Shown piece after piece: positions 34,500 through 41,160 of a DNA stretch of 60,988 bases; within the stretch, counting starts at the first letter, position 1, and the number at the start of each line of letters is the position of its first letter. A program made the position numbers and the translations under genes. The notes below the pieces were generated by a model that saw only the letters and a program-made list of their open reading frames with translations, ran no database searches and was not told the DNA's origin. The stretch comes from a virus, in the IMG/VR virus record IMGVR_UViG_3300031753_000298, positions 1-60,988 of that record; one strand, written 5' to 3'.

Positions 34500-34756
34500 G
34501 CGAACCCACGATCAACGAAATCATCCTCGGTGAGTTGCGCGGCCTTCGGACGGAAGTTACGCAAGGTTTCTCAGAAACCAAACAGCGGATTACCGCCATT
34601 GAGACGAACACTGAGCCGTTCTTCGAGAAAGACGGAGGTCGCCAGACGATGCAGGAAAGCATCGACGATTTGAAGAAGACCAAGTATGTAGTGCTCGGCG
34701 GGGCCGGCGTACTCACGACGCTCGGCCACTGGCTTCTGCACAAGCTGAATTTCTAA
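34496..34756 (+). CDS. XhlA-like / holin-type membrane protein, 86 aa
   Basis: ATGA overlap upstream. A long amphipathic coiled coil (EIILGELRGLRTEVTQGFSETKQRI ... ESIDDLKKTK) followed by a single membrane span (YVVLGGAGVLTTLGHWLL). This arrangement matches XhlA-type proteins that accompany holins. The endolysin lies nearby on the other strand. Confidence 0.6.
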   Translation: MSEPTINEIILGELRGLRTEVTQGFSETKQRITAIETNTEPFFEKDGGRQTMQESIDDLKKTKYVVLGGAGVLTTLGHWLLHKLNF

Positions 34757-34783
34757 GCGTGGTAAAATAAAGAAGGAGCATTT

Positions 34784-35215
34784 ATGCCCGGTGGACAAGG
34801 ACCAGGAGTAGCGTACGAGCGAGGGACACAGGCGTTCATTTATACCGCTTTGGCTGCGTCGAACGCCCAAGTAGGTCTCGCAGCTCCAGTCGGCGCCGGC
34901 ATCTTTGGGATCGTTCCAACAGTATCCCGCGGCCAGCTTCCTTTCAATGGAGTGTTCCAAATCCGGGCGATCGGCGGCTCCTTCACGTCGTTCTCAGTCA
35001 CGATTCTAGGGAGTCTGGACGGAGTGAACTTCTTCCCGATCAGCGCAGCCGTCACACAAGCGGCCCCGACCAACATGAGCGTGAACGGAGGAATCTTTAC
35101 GGCTGAGACTTCCGGAGCGGTCGGAATCGATTTCGGAGTACGTTACATCTCTGCAGTAGTCACCGCACTCGTGCTTGGCACCGCAACCGGACTAGAACTT
35201 AGCTTCGCAGTTTAG
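34784..35215 (+). CDS. Putative virion protein, 143 aa, last rightward gene
   Basis: AAGGAG site before the ATG with a -10-like TAAAAT upstream. Beta-rich, hydrophobic, no Cys (TALAASNAQVGLAAPVGAGIFG..., FSVTILGSLDGVNFFPIS). The pattern of a single 'mean plus error' beta sandwich occurs in phage decoration or fibre tip proteins. Its TAG stop overlaps the stop of the convergent gene. Confidence 0.55.
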   Translation: MPGGQGPGVAYERGTQAFIYTALAASNAQVGLAAPVGAGIFGIVPTVSRGQLPFNGVFQIRAIGGSFTSFSVTILGSLDGVNFFPISAAVTQAAPTNMSVNGGIFTAETSGAVGIDFGVRYISAVVTALVLGTATGLELSFAV

Positions 35216-35769
35216 AGTCCGTGTACGAGTAGTGCCCCGATCGCTACACCGATCCCGACCGTTTTTAGCGTCGTTCCTACTTTCTTCCAGAACGCAGGTT
35301 TCTTCTTGAGCGCAGCAATCTGGATGTCCTTCTGCTCCTCAATCTTCTCCTGTGCAGATAACTCAGTTTGGCAAGCCTGTAGGTTAACCTGCGCGACCTT
35401 GCACTCCCCTAGCGCCTGCACGAGAGGCATCACGTCCACGCTCACAGAACCGGGAGCCTGGGGGATCGGCCGGGCGTTCAGCGGGACATCGGTGAGCTGA
35501 GGGATCGCCGCGATTGCTTGCTCGGGAGTCTTCACATCATGCACGATGCGGGTGATCACCTGGGTCTGCTGCTTTGCGGCATTCTGCACAGAGATGATTT
35601 GATCCTGGAGAGACTTCACAATTTGTGAAGATTGCTTGACTTGGGCGTCGGCGAGGAGCCGAGCGTCATGCTCTTGAATCCACGAGTGGCCTAGTACGAG
35701 CGCTACGCTGAGCGCAGCGATCCAGACCAGATGAGAAAGTACGAAATGTTTCACGTCCCAATTAAACAT
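35212..35769 (-). CDS. Spanin-like membrane coiled-coil protein
   Basis: 185 residues. An N-terminal membrane anchor (FVLSHLVWIAALSVALVLGHSW), a long periplasmic helical region (ADAQVKQSSQIVKSLQDQIISVQNA, CQTELSAQEKIEEQKDIQIAALKKK), and a second hydrophobic C-terminal segment (VGIGVAIGALLVHGL). The Rz-type inner-membrane spanin has the same anchor plus coiled coil; the extra C-terminal span is atypical. It follows the endolysin, overlapping it by 8 bases, which supports a lysis role. Confidence 0.5.
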   Translation of the reverse strand: MFNWDVKHFVLSHLVWIAALSVALVLGHSWIQEHDARLLADAQVKQSSQIVKSLQDQIISVQNAAKQQTQVITRIVHDVKTPEQAIAAIPQLTDVPLNARPIPQAPGSVSVDVMPLVQALGECKVAQVNLQACQTELSAQEKIEEQKDIQIAALKKKPAFWKKVGTTLKTVGIGVAIGALLVHGL

Positions 35770-36184
35770 AAAACTCCTGTTTCCCGATCGTGGCGACGTG
35801 CGGGTGATGCTCCGGATCGCCGACGATGACTCGCGTGAACCATCCAGAAGTTACGGTTCGCGGGTTGTAGTAGTAGTGAGCACCGCAGGTTGGATCGGGA
35901 TCTTCACCTCTTAACACATACTCTACTAACATGGCGCAGTACGCATATTGAATATCGCCATCCTGCGGAGTTAGGTTGAACTCTGGATCGCTCGACACAC
36001 TCATCGACGTGAACTGATTCTTCGCGAACACTACACGATGCACGTCGGCCGGGAATCCAATCGCACCGACTCGGTTCGCGATCACGTGCATGACCGCGCG
36101 CATGGCTTCCTGCCCGTCTCCGCGGGCTTCCTTCCATGCGCAGAGCGCTACGTTCGCAGCGTCGTCTTGATCGTAGACGATCAT
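35762..36184 (-). CDS. Cell wall hydrolase / endolysin, SleB (Hydrolase_2) family
   Basis: 140 residues, a single catalytic domain. Motifs: NVALCAWKEARGDGQEAMRAVMHVIANRV, where the Glu in KEARG is the expected catalytic residue, then a Pro/Phe-rich part and CGAHYYYNP with HPHVATIGKQEFYV at the end. SleB-family enzymes cleave the glycan strand as lytic transglycosylases. No signal peptide, so a holin is needed for export. ATG overlaps the stop of the upstream gene. Confidence 0.85.
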   Translation of the reverse strand: MIVYDQDDAANVALCAWKEARGDGQEAMRAVMHVIANRVGAIGFPADVHRVVFAKNQFTSMSVSSDPEFNLTPQDGDIQYAYCAMLVEYVLRGEDPDPTCGAHYYYNPRTVTSGWFTRVIVGDPEHHPHVATIGKQEFYV

Positions 36185-36564
36185 TACTTCGCTCCTCTTG
36201 CGATCGGTGCGCCGGCCGCTTCCATCTCAAGCTGGAGAATAGCGAGAGCACGCCAACACATTTTTGCTGAGTGGCGTAGACCATCTGAATCGAACGTCCC
36301 GCGCTCAGCGAAGTGCCGCTGCATTGTGTCGGCATGATCGGCTGACTTCCCGCGAGACCAATGAAGAGGCTGGCCAGGATTGTGCTGCTGATTCCCAGCG
36401 AACGACACCTTCGCAACTTCGATGAGCGCCGAGGCGAAATAATCGAACACGCCGGAAGCGAGCGGGATGTTCTTACGCTCCGCTGAGTCAGTCGGGAGTA
36501 TTGGAGACGGAGTTGCCTGGGACAGATCTTTAGGGACTATCTTTTGGAACGGATTCGTGCTCAT
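36184..36564 (-). CDS. dATP/dGTP diphosphohydrolase N-terminal domain-like protein (DUF5664)
   Basis: 126 residues. Characteristic string: SGVFDYFASALIEVAKVSFAG, NQQHNPGQPLHWSRGKSADHADTMQRHF, HSAKMCWRALAILQLE. These match the phage family named dATP/dGTP diphosphohydrolase N-terminal domain. The H-x2-D and paired His could bind metal. It lies within a nucleotide-pool gene cluster with a MazG-like enzyme and a deoxyribosyltransferase-like protein. The reaction here is not proven, and the phage lacks PurZ. Confidence 0.75.
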   Translation of the reverse strand: MSTNPFQKIVPKDLSQATPSPILPTDSAERKNIPLASGVFDYFASALIEVAKVSFAGNQQHNPGQPLHWSRGKSADHADTMQRHFAERGTFDSDGLRHSAKMCWRALAILQLEMEAAGAPIARGAK

Positions 36565-36823
36565 CTTCTTGCTCTCTTTCCTGAAGTAGTTTTGCTAACT
36601 CTTGTTTCTCTTTCTCGATCAACTGTGCAGCCTGCGGCTTAGTGAGACCGGCCATATCGCACACGCGCATGAACTCGCGGGAGCCGGTTGTGAGCCAACG
36701 GGCAGCAAGATGCGCAATGTGCAGATCATCCTTCCGGCGCGAGCGCGCTTCTGTCTGTGCAGTCCGGATGACATGCAGCCATAGTTCACGTTCAAGATTT
36801 CTTCGAGGCGTATTCGAGGACAT
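36530..36823 (-). CDS. Hypothetical phage protein, 97 aa
   Basis: The ATG at 36823 (MSSNTPRRNLERELW) is preferred over longer in-frame starts that overlap the upstream gene extensively. Basic N-terminus, helix ARWLTTGSREFMRVCDMAGL and a charged C-terminal helix (IEKEKQELAKLLQEREQED). The middle resembles a small helix-turn-helix, so DNA binding is possible. Two CTGTGCAG copies. Confidence 0.6.
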   Translation of the reverse strand: MSSNTPRRNLERELWLHVIRTAQTEARSRRKDDLHIAHLAARWLTTGSREFMRVCDMAGLTKPQAAQLIEKEKQELAKLLQEREQEDEHESVPKDSP

Positions 36824-37223
36824 AGCATCCAAGTAGGAACTCTTTCGTTTCCTGCCACGTGTCGAACTGCTGGACGCCTGGCGTGTAATGAAACACGTTT
36901 TCTTTTGGGCCGCAGATGATGAGGGTTTTGCCTCGCCCTGCAGCGTAACCGGATTCAAAGTGCCGACCGCCGCGCCGGTGACACGGCCCGTTCTCTGGAT
37001 CCACGGTGAGCAGGACTAATGCGTCTGCCGCGTCGATGTCCTGGATATCGATCTGTGCAGTCTGAGTGAGATAGTCTTCAGTTACATCACTCATCAGAGT
37101 AGCGGGCGCGACCTTTTCGTCGAGCCATCGCGAAGTCACCTCGATCCCACACGCGCGCAACTCTTCGGCTTTAGCGAGTGTTTCGTTCTTACTCGAAAAC
37201 CAAGCGGCCAGATAAACTTTCAT
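36792..37223 (-). CDS. Nucleoside 2-deoxyribosyltransferase-like protein
   Basis: 143 residues. Begins with a strand MKVYLAAWFSSK (the Y-L-A motif), then CGIEVTSRWLDE, DIDAADALVLLTVD, and GGRHFESGYAAGRGKTLIICGPKENVFHYTP. The arrangement 'D..D..AD..V', then 'G...E.G.A...GK..' is typical of the deoxyribosyltransferase / DUF4406 superfamily, with the Glu in HFESG as the nucleophile candidate. A role in nucleotide salvage or base exchange fits the neighbouring genes. Confidence 0.7.
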   Translation of the reverse strand: MKVYLAAWFSSKNETLAKAEELRACGIEVTSRWLDEKVAPATLMSDVTEDYLTQTAQIDIQDIDAADALVLLTVDPENGPCHRRGGRHFESGYAAGRGKTLIICGPKENVFHYTPGVQQFDTWQETKEFLLGCYVLEYASKKS

Positions 37224-37540
37224 CGATCATCTCCGTTTCCGCGAAGCACGCCACGCCGCAAACGATCAGTCAGCTTGTCAACGTTGGCTTGCATGACTTC
37301 ATCTGGAGTGAATCCCATCTCTGTGCAGATTTTCGTCCAGTAGTACAACACGTCTCCGAGTTCTTTCTTCAGAGCCGCCTTATCGATATGATCATCCCGG
37401 AGCAGTTTCTTGATGTGCTCTTGCACTTCGCCCGCTTCCCCGCCGAGACCAAGAGACATAATCGCGAGAGCTTCTTTGAGAGGGCGCCCGTCACTAATCC
37501 ACACGGACTCCACAAATCGCGCGTAATCTTTGAATGTCAT
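37220..37540 (-). CDS. MazG-like nucleotide pyrophosphohydrolase
   Basis: 106 residues, one catalytic domain. The E-x2-E...E-x2-D signature is visible: GLGGEAGEVQEHIKK, then KKELGDVLYYWTKICTE. MazG-type enzymes hydrolyse (d)NTPs to monophosphates plus pyrophosphate with Mg2+. ATGA overlap on both sides. Context with DUF5664 suggests control of phage dNTP pools. Confidence 0.85.
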   Translation of the reverse strand: MTFKDYARFVESVWISDGRPLKEALAIMSLGLGGEAGEVQEHIKKLLRDDHIDKAALKKELGDVLYYWTKICTEMGFTPDEVMQANVDKLTDRLRRGVLRGNGDDR

Positions 37541-38220
37541 GGTTGTGGTCCTAAAGGTGCCTCTAACTTCGTGCTCCTTGCCTTCACTTCGGAAATCTGG
37601 TGCTGTCCGGTCGGCAAAAATTCAACCGCCCACACAGATCCGGTGCTCTCCGGGCCGGGCATTCCGGTCTCCTTCGACGGAGTTTCTTTGATCGGCGGCT
37701 CGACGTTCTCCCCGAGCATGGTCCGGAGAGGGTAGAGATTACGCGAGTGCGTAACGAGCACGAGAGCCTGGGTCGGATTCTGCTCGACGTATTGCCGTGC
37801 GGCCTGCACAGGTTTGGAATAGCGACCGATGAAGTCTGAGTAGGATTCACCTTTGGGCACCTTCATGTCCGGGTTGTCTTGGAAATGCTTGAGCGCCGCG
37901 AGGGAGTCATCGTTGATCGGCATCCCAGTGAACTCGCCATACTGCCAGGGCCGGAGCGTCGGCGTAGTGGTCACGGCCGCGCCGGTCTTCTGCGCGATAG
38001 CGTGCGCGGTTTGCTGAGTTCGGGTGAGGTCGCCGGCGTAGATGTGGGCGATCGGGAACTGCGCGACCTTATCGCCAGCCTCGTTCGCTTGCTTGATTCC
38101 GGTCGCATCGAGTTTGGGATCAAGCCAGCCGCGGAACTCCTTCTGAGCGCCCTTGTTCATTTCGGTTTGTCCGTGACGAACTAGAAAAATTGTAGGATTA
38201 GCCAAAACAGAAGTCTTCAT
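37537..38220 (-). CDS. Histidine phosphatase (phosphoglycerate mutase-like)
   Basis: 227 residues. RHG motif in FLVRHGQTEMNKG, the distal YAGDLTRTQQTA, WQYGEFTGMPI, and the second catalytic His in LVLVTHSRNLYPLR. The enzyme is a phosphomonoesterase of unknown substrate; in a nucleotide cluster, a nucleotide or sugar phosphate is likely. The C-terminal 50 residues are disordered. One CTGTGCAG copy encodes KPVQAAR. Confidence 0.88.
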   Translation of the reverse strand: MKTSVLANPTIFLVRHGQTEMNKGAQKEFRGWLDPKLDATGIKQANEAGDKVAQFPIAHIYAGDLTRTQQTAHAIAQKTGAAVTTTPTLRPWQYGEFTGMPINDDSLAALKHFQDNPDMKVPKGESYSDFIGRYSKPVQAARQYVEQNPTQALVLVTHSRNLYPLRTMLGENVEPPIKETPSKETGMPGPESTGSVWAVEFLPTGQHQISEVKARSTKLEAPLGPQP

Positions 38221-38259
38221 GCAGGGACTCCTAGCCGACCAAATTTCTGTCCTGAAATG

Positions 38260-38511
38260 TCAGCTCGCTGAGTCAACTTTCTTTCTCCTATTCCGTTTCC
38301 CGATATGAGCCATCGCTTCGTGCAGTCCGACATGTCCGAGCCGATACTTCCGATCGTGCTCAACCCATCCTCTACGCGGTTTCTTTCTCCCTAACCCGTG
38401 CCGCGTGAACCCCGTCACGAGAATCAGGCGCCCAGTGTGACGCTCAATCTTGCCTTCTTTATTCTTGAACGTGAAGTCCAGGACGCGTTGAGGGTGTTTA
38501 AGGGCGTTCAT
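38260..38511 (-). CDS. Small basic hypothetical protein, 83 aa
   Basis: ATG at 38511 overlaps the upstream stop (ATGA). Beta-rich N-terminus (VLDFTFKNKEGKIERHTGRLILVTGF) and a very basic, His-rich C-terminus ending KRNRRKK. Probably nucleic acid binding. Not recognised. Confidence 0.6.
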   Translation of the reverse strand: MNALKHPQRVLDFTFKNKEGKIERHTGRLILVTGFTRHGLGRKKPRRGWVEHDRKYRLGHVGLHEAMAHIGKRNRRKKVDSAS

Positions 38512-39371
38512 CGCAGCGTGATCTCCCACTTCCCAGACGGCTCAAGAATGCAGCGGGCCATCATGGTGTCAGAAGGAGCCATTCCTGCGGTCTCGGCGTA
38601 GGTTCCCCAGTACTCAAGGAAGCTCGAACTCATCACGCCAGCGAACTTCTCCAGACGGATCTTTTTGTTCTGCCGCTTCTCGCGCCAGTCAAAGAGGAGC
38701 ACGACATCGTGTAGATGGCCGACGAGATAGAGCTGACTATCGCCGCGCCCCATAAACCTATGCAGCATCTGGGCTTTGGCGCCTTTTGTGCGCGATCCTG
38801 TTCCTCCGTGCCAAAGAGAGACTTTGAACGGCTCGTGCTCTCCGTAATGGATGTCGATGTACTGCGTGCCAGAAGAGTACGGAATCTTCAGGAGGGTCGC
38901 GAGTAAGTGTCCGAGATCGCCGAACGTTTTCACGCCTCGGCGCTCATGATTTCCGCCAACAAAACCGATCACGCGATGACGCATCGGCATCATCAACTCA
39001 ACGAACCGATATACCTGGCCCTGCGGCTCTACGGTGTTTTCATACGGACTAGCGATTGAGATTACAGTCGCAGCATCTACAAGATCTCCGCCAAAGAACA
39101 CAAACCGGTTCGGCTTTGCTAGAACCCAGTCCCGAAACTCAATTACGCGCTCGACCTTGCAGGACATGTGACCGTACTGCACGTCTGTGATCATCAGGAG
39201 TTCAATGCCGTTGGGGAACTCTTCCGGGTCGAACTTGACACTGAGATACTTCAGTTCGTCGCCGTACTGCATCGTGCCGCGGACCTGGACGATATCTTCC
39301 GGGGCATTCTTCCAAAGACGCGTGAGGTAATCACCAGTCGTAGCGACGAGGGCTTTTGTGTGTGGAGGCAT
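38508..39371 (-). CDS. Calcineurin-like metallophosphoesterase
   Basis: 287 residues. Metal motifs in order: ITDVQYGH, FGGDLVDAA, VGGNHERRG, LWHGG, and GHLHDVV, the full set of the family. Substrates range from phosphoproteins to nucleic acids; here DNA or nucleotide repair is possible. The start GTG/ATG at 39371 directly abuts the upstream Zn-ribbon gene. Confidence 0.85.
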   Translation of the reverse strand: MPPHTKALVATTGDYLTRLWKNAPEDIVQVRGTMQYGDELKYLSVKFDPEEFPNGIELLMITDVQYGHMSCKVERVIEFRDWVLAKPNRFVFFGGDLVDAATVISIASPYENTVEPQGQVYRFVELMMPMRHRVIGFVGGNHERRGVKTFGDLGHLLATLLKIPYSSGTQYIDIHYGEHEPFKVSLWHGGTGSRTKGAKAQMLHRFMGRGDSQLYLVGHLHDVVLLFDWREKRQNKKIRLEKFAGVMSSSFLEYWGTYAETAGMAPSDTMMARCILEPSGKWEITLR

Positions 39372-39722
39372 TTAGAGTTTGTTCTCCTGAATTTTACGAT
39401 GAAGATAAGTACTACGCCTTTTCCAACGATTTTGCTCTGACGACCAAGACCGAATCTGACTTTGGCGGTAGGTTCCGTCAACCTGTTTTACCTGACAAGT
39501 TGAACATCGCAGTTGGCCTCGATCTATCCAAGTTCCTCGCTTAACCTGTCTATCTGGATGATATTTACATCGCGGTCTTTTTCCTTTATCCCACTGAGCT
39601 TTTCGTCTGACTATTGCAAGATCTCGAAGACACTTCGTGCAACGAGCTGAATGAGGGCTAGTTTTTGCCGTGCTAGGCGCAACAAATCTGACCTTACACT
39701 TGACACATTTCTGTCGGCGCAT
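39372..39722 (-). CDS. Cys-rich zinc protein with own promoter, 116 aa
   Basis: C-x2-C at the start (KCVKCKVRF), then ARCTKC, a CKYH and CSTCQ pair, separated by basic stretches. This resembles the zinc-binding N-terminal part of endonuclease VII/HNH-type homing proteins without a recognisable catalytic core. AT-rich, with a private promoter (39743-39771) and an AGAGGGAC site. No CTGTGCAG copy. It interrupts the leftward operon like the other endonuclease-type genes. Confidence 0.55.
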   Translation of the reverse strand: MRRQKCVKCKVRFVAPSTAKTSPHSARCTKCLRDLAIVRRKAQWDKGKRPRCKYHPDRQVKRGTWIDRGQLRCSTCQVKQVDGTYRQSQIRSWSSEQNRWKRRSTYLHRKIQENKL

Positions 39723-39742
39723 GTCCCTCTGTTATGTCGTCC

Positions 39743-39779
39743 ATTTTAGCAGAAATCCCGCAATAAATCAAGGGATTTC
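39743..39779 (-). promoter_or_regulatory. Promoter with dyad operator for the zinc-protein gene
   Basis: Leftward TTGATT (39766-39771), 17-base spacer, TAAAAT (39743-39748). GAAATCCC (39752-39759) and GGGATTTC (39772-39779) form an 8-bp inverted repeat that brackets the -35 box. The repeat suggests autoregulation or a repressor site. Confidence 0.7.
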
Positions 39780-39967
39780 CTCGGTCTCTTGTTCTGTGCA
39801 GGCCGTAGGCTCGCCATCTCTTCCGGAGCATCTGGGCCGTCTGCACAGGCGGAATGATAAAGATCGAGACATGGATCGAGGAGCTGGGCGTCGAGTTCGT
39901 GTGGATAGGTCGCGCTTTTCATGTCTCTATTATCTCGCATGTTTTCCGAGACTGCTAAGTTGCTCAA
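39746..39967 (-). CDS. Hypothetical small protein, 73 aa or shorter
   Basis: TTG start directly after the stop of the SprT-like gene; ATGs at 39940 and 39922 are also in frame. Acidic centre (LDAQLLDPCLDLYH) and basic C-terminus. It contains both orientations of the CTGTGCAG motif 40 bases apart (39793, 39841). Its end overlaps the promoter of the downstream gene. Weak call. Confidence 0.35.
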   Translation of the reverse strand: MSNLAVSENMRDNRDMKSATYPHELDAQLLDPCLDLYHSACADGPDAPEEMASLRPAQNKRPRKSLDLLRDFC

Positions 39968-40291
39968 TCACCAGAGATTATCGAACGCCCCCTGGCGAAC
40001 AAGTTTGCGCATCCGTCGCTTGAATCGAGACCCGTGAAAATGCTCCTGCGGTGTCTTGGGAAATTCTACGTGACACATTTCATGAAGCAGCGTGGTGCAT
40101 GCAATGCGTTCAAGAAATTGCAGTTCGTGTCGCAGGACGATGTACTGCGGAACCCAATTTGTAATGCGTGTTTCCGCAACATGATTAGGAGCAGTCTTCC
40201 CAAAATAAACCCGTAGGCGTTTCGGTAGCCGATTGCCGAAGTACGTTTTGTTGTAGGACTTATAGTAATCGCGTAGCTCAGCGCTCGTCAT
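39968..40291 (-). CDS. SprT-like zinc metalloprotease-fold protein
   Basis: 107 residues. Motifs: LRDYYKSYNKTYFGNRLPK, VLRHELQFLERIACTTLLHEMCHVEF, HGSRFKRRMRKL. The H-E-x2-H (HEMCH) and a downstream H-G in HGSRF give the zinc site of SprT/Spartan-type proteins, which in eukaryotes clear DNA-protein crosslinks. A compact phage version could act at replication forks. Position next to primase and polymerase fits. Confidence 0.8.
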   Translation of the reverse strand: MTSAELRDYYKSYNKTYFGNRLPKRLRVYFGKTAPNHVAETRITNWVPQYIVLRHELQFLERIACTTLLHEMCHVEFPKTPQEHFHGSRFKRRMRKLVRQGAFDNLW

Positions 40292-41160
40292 ATCTCACCC
40301 TCAAACGGATCTTTCCACCGAGTCCGATGGATGGAAACCGTCGAGCGGGCATTCTGCATAGTGCGGAGAACGTAGTCACGGCGCCGGAGCTTCGCGCGAG
40401 GTTTCGCCCTCTTCAAGAACTCCGCTATATTCTGCTCCACCGTGGCGTCGGCGCCCATGTCTCGAACGACGGCGCAAGCCAGGGAGAATTCCGCACCGCT
40501 CGCGGACTCGTCGGAGTCGCCGGGCGAGACGGGCGGGATATAGGAGGAGCGGATTTCGGCGTCCGTCAACTCTCCAAAATAGATCGTGAAGAACTCCGTC
40601 AAATCGCGAGTCTCAATCTGTGCAGACAAAGCCCCGGACGGCGTGTCTGTAATCCACGGTTCTTGCAGAGCACTGATTACTTGACCAGTCACCGTGAAGT
40701 ACCGCCCGCTCACGTACGCCTCAAGAGCCGGGTGCTTGTCTGGAGGATGCTGCACAGACAGATTGGTCATCTTTATTTTTCGTCCGCGGACCGGCATCGT
40801 GGCTTTGCACCAGATGTGGAAGCCTCGTCCGCTCGGCGAGAGTTCGGTGTAACTGTTCACGTGAGCGATAATCTGCCATGCCCAATGCTCAGTTTCTCCT
40901 GTCTTCGGATCTCTACACACATCCAGATCGAGCGCGCAGTAAGGCGGCGCGATCACGCATCCTGGTCCGTGGAAGTACTTGCCTCCTTTCAGTACCTGTT
41001 CGAACGTGCTCCATGTGGACGGGTCGGTGCTGCTCGCGAGTTCCAACGACTTCACATCAAAAAGAACTTTGGTGAATCTGCCGTCCCTCTCCTCATTACG
41101 ATACCCGACCCAGCGAGGGAGTTTGCGCAACTCCTCGGGAAATTTTGAGAAGTCACTCAT
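40288..41160 (-). CDS. Archaeo-eukaryotic primase-like protein (prim-pol domain)
   Basis: 290 residues from the ATG at 41160 that overlaps the polymerase stop. The typical string of bifunctional primase/polymerase domains is present: LPRWVGYRNE, DPSTWSTFEQVLKGG, GCVIAPPYCALDLDVCRDPKTGE (acidic metal-binding D-x-D), SYTELSPSGRGFHIWCKATMP and EAYVSGRYFTVTGQ. It would make primers for the family A polymerase. The C-terminus ends DPFEGEI, matching the end of the UDG-like protein. Confidence 0.8.
   Translation of the reverse strand: MSDFSKFPEELRKLPRWVGYRNEERDGRFTKVLFDVKSLELASSTDPSTWSTFEQVLKGGKYFHGPGCVIAPPYCALDLDVCRDPKTGETEHWAWQIIAHVNSYTELSPSGRGFHIWCKATMPVRGRKIKMTNLSVQHPPDKHPALEAYVSGRYFTVTGQVISALQEPWITDTPSGALSAQIETRDLTEFFTIYFGELTDAEIRSSYIPPVSPGDSDESASGAEFSLACAVVRDMGADATVEQNIAEFLKRAKPRAKLRRRDYVLRTMQNARSTVSIHRTRWKDPFEGEI

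Noticed and set aside
34763-34783. Independent strong promoter before the last rightward gene
   Set aside because: Only a -10-like TAAAAT is present without -35; listed only as part of a recurrent box.
36184-37540. Full 2-aminoadenine (Z) DNA pathway
   Set aside because: A MazG-like and a DUF5664 protein are present, but no PurZ or DatZ-like gene was found, so the pathway is not supported.
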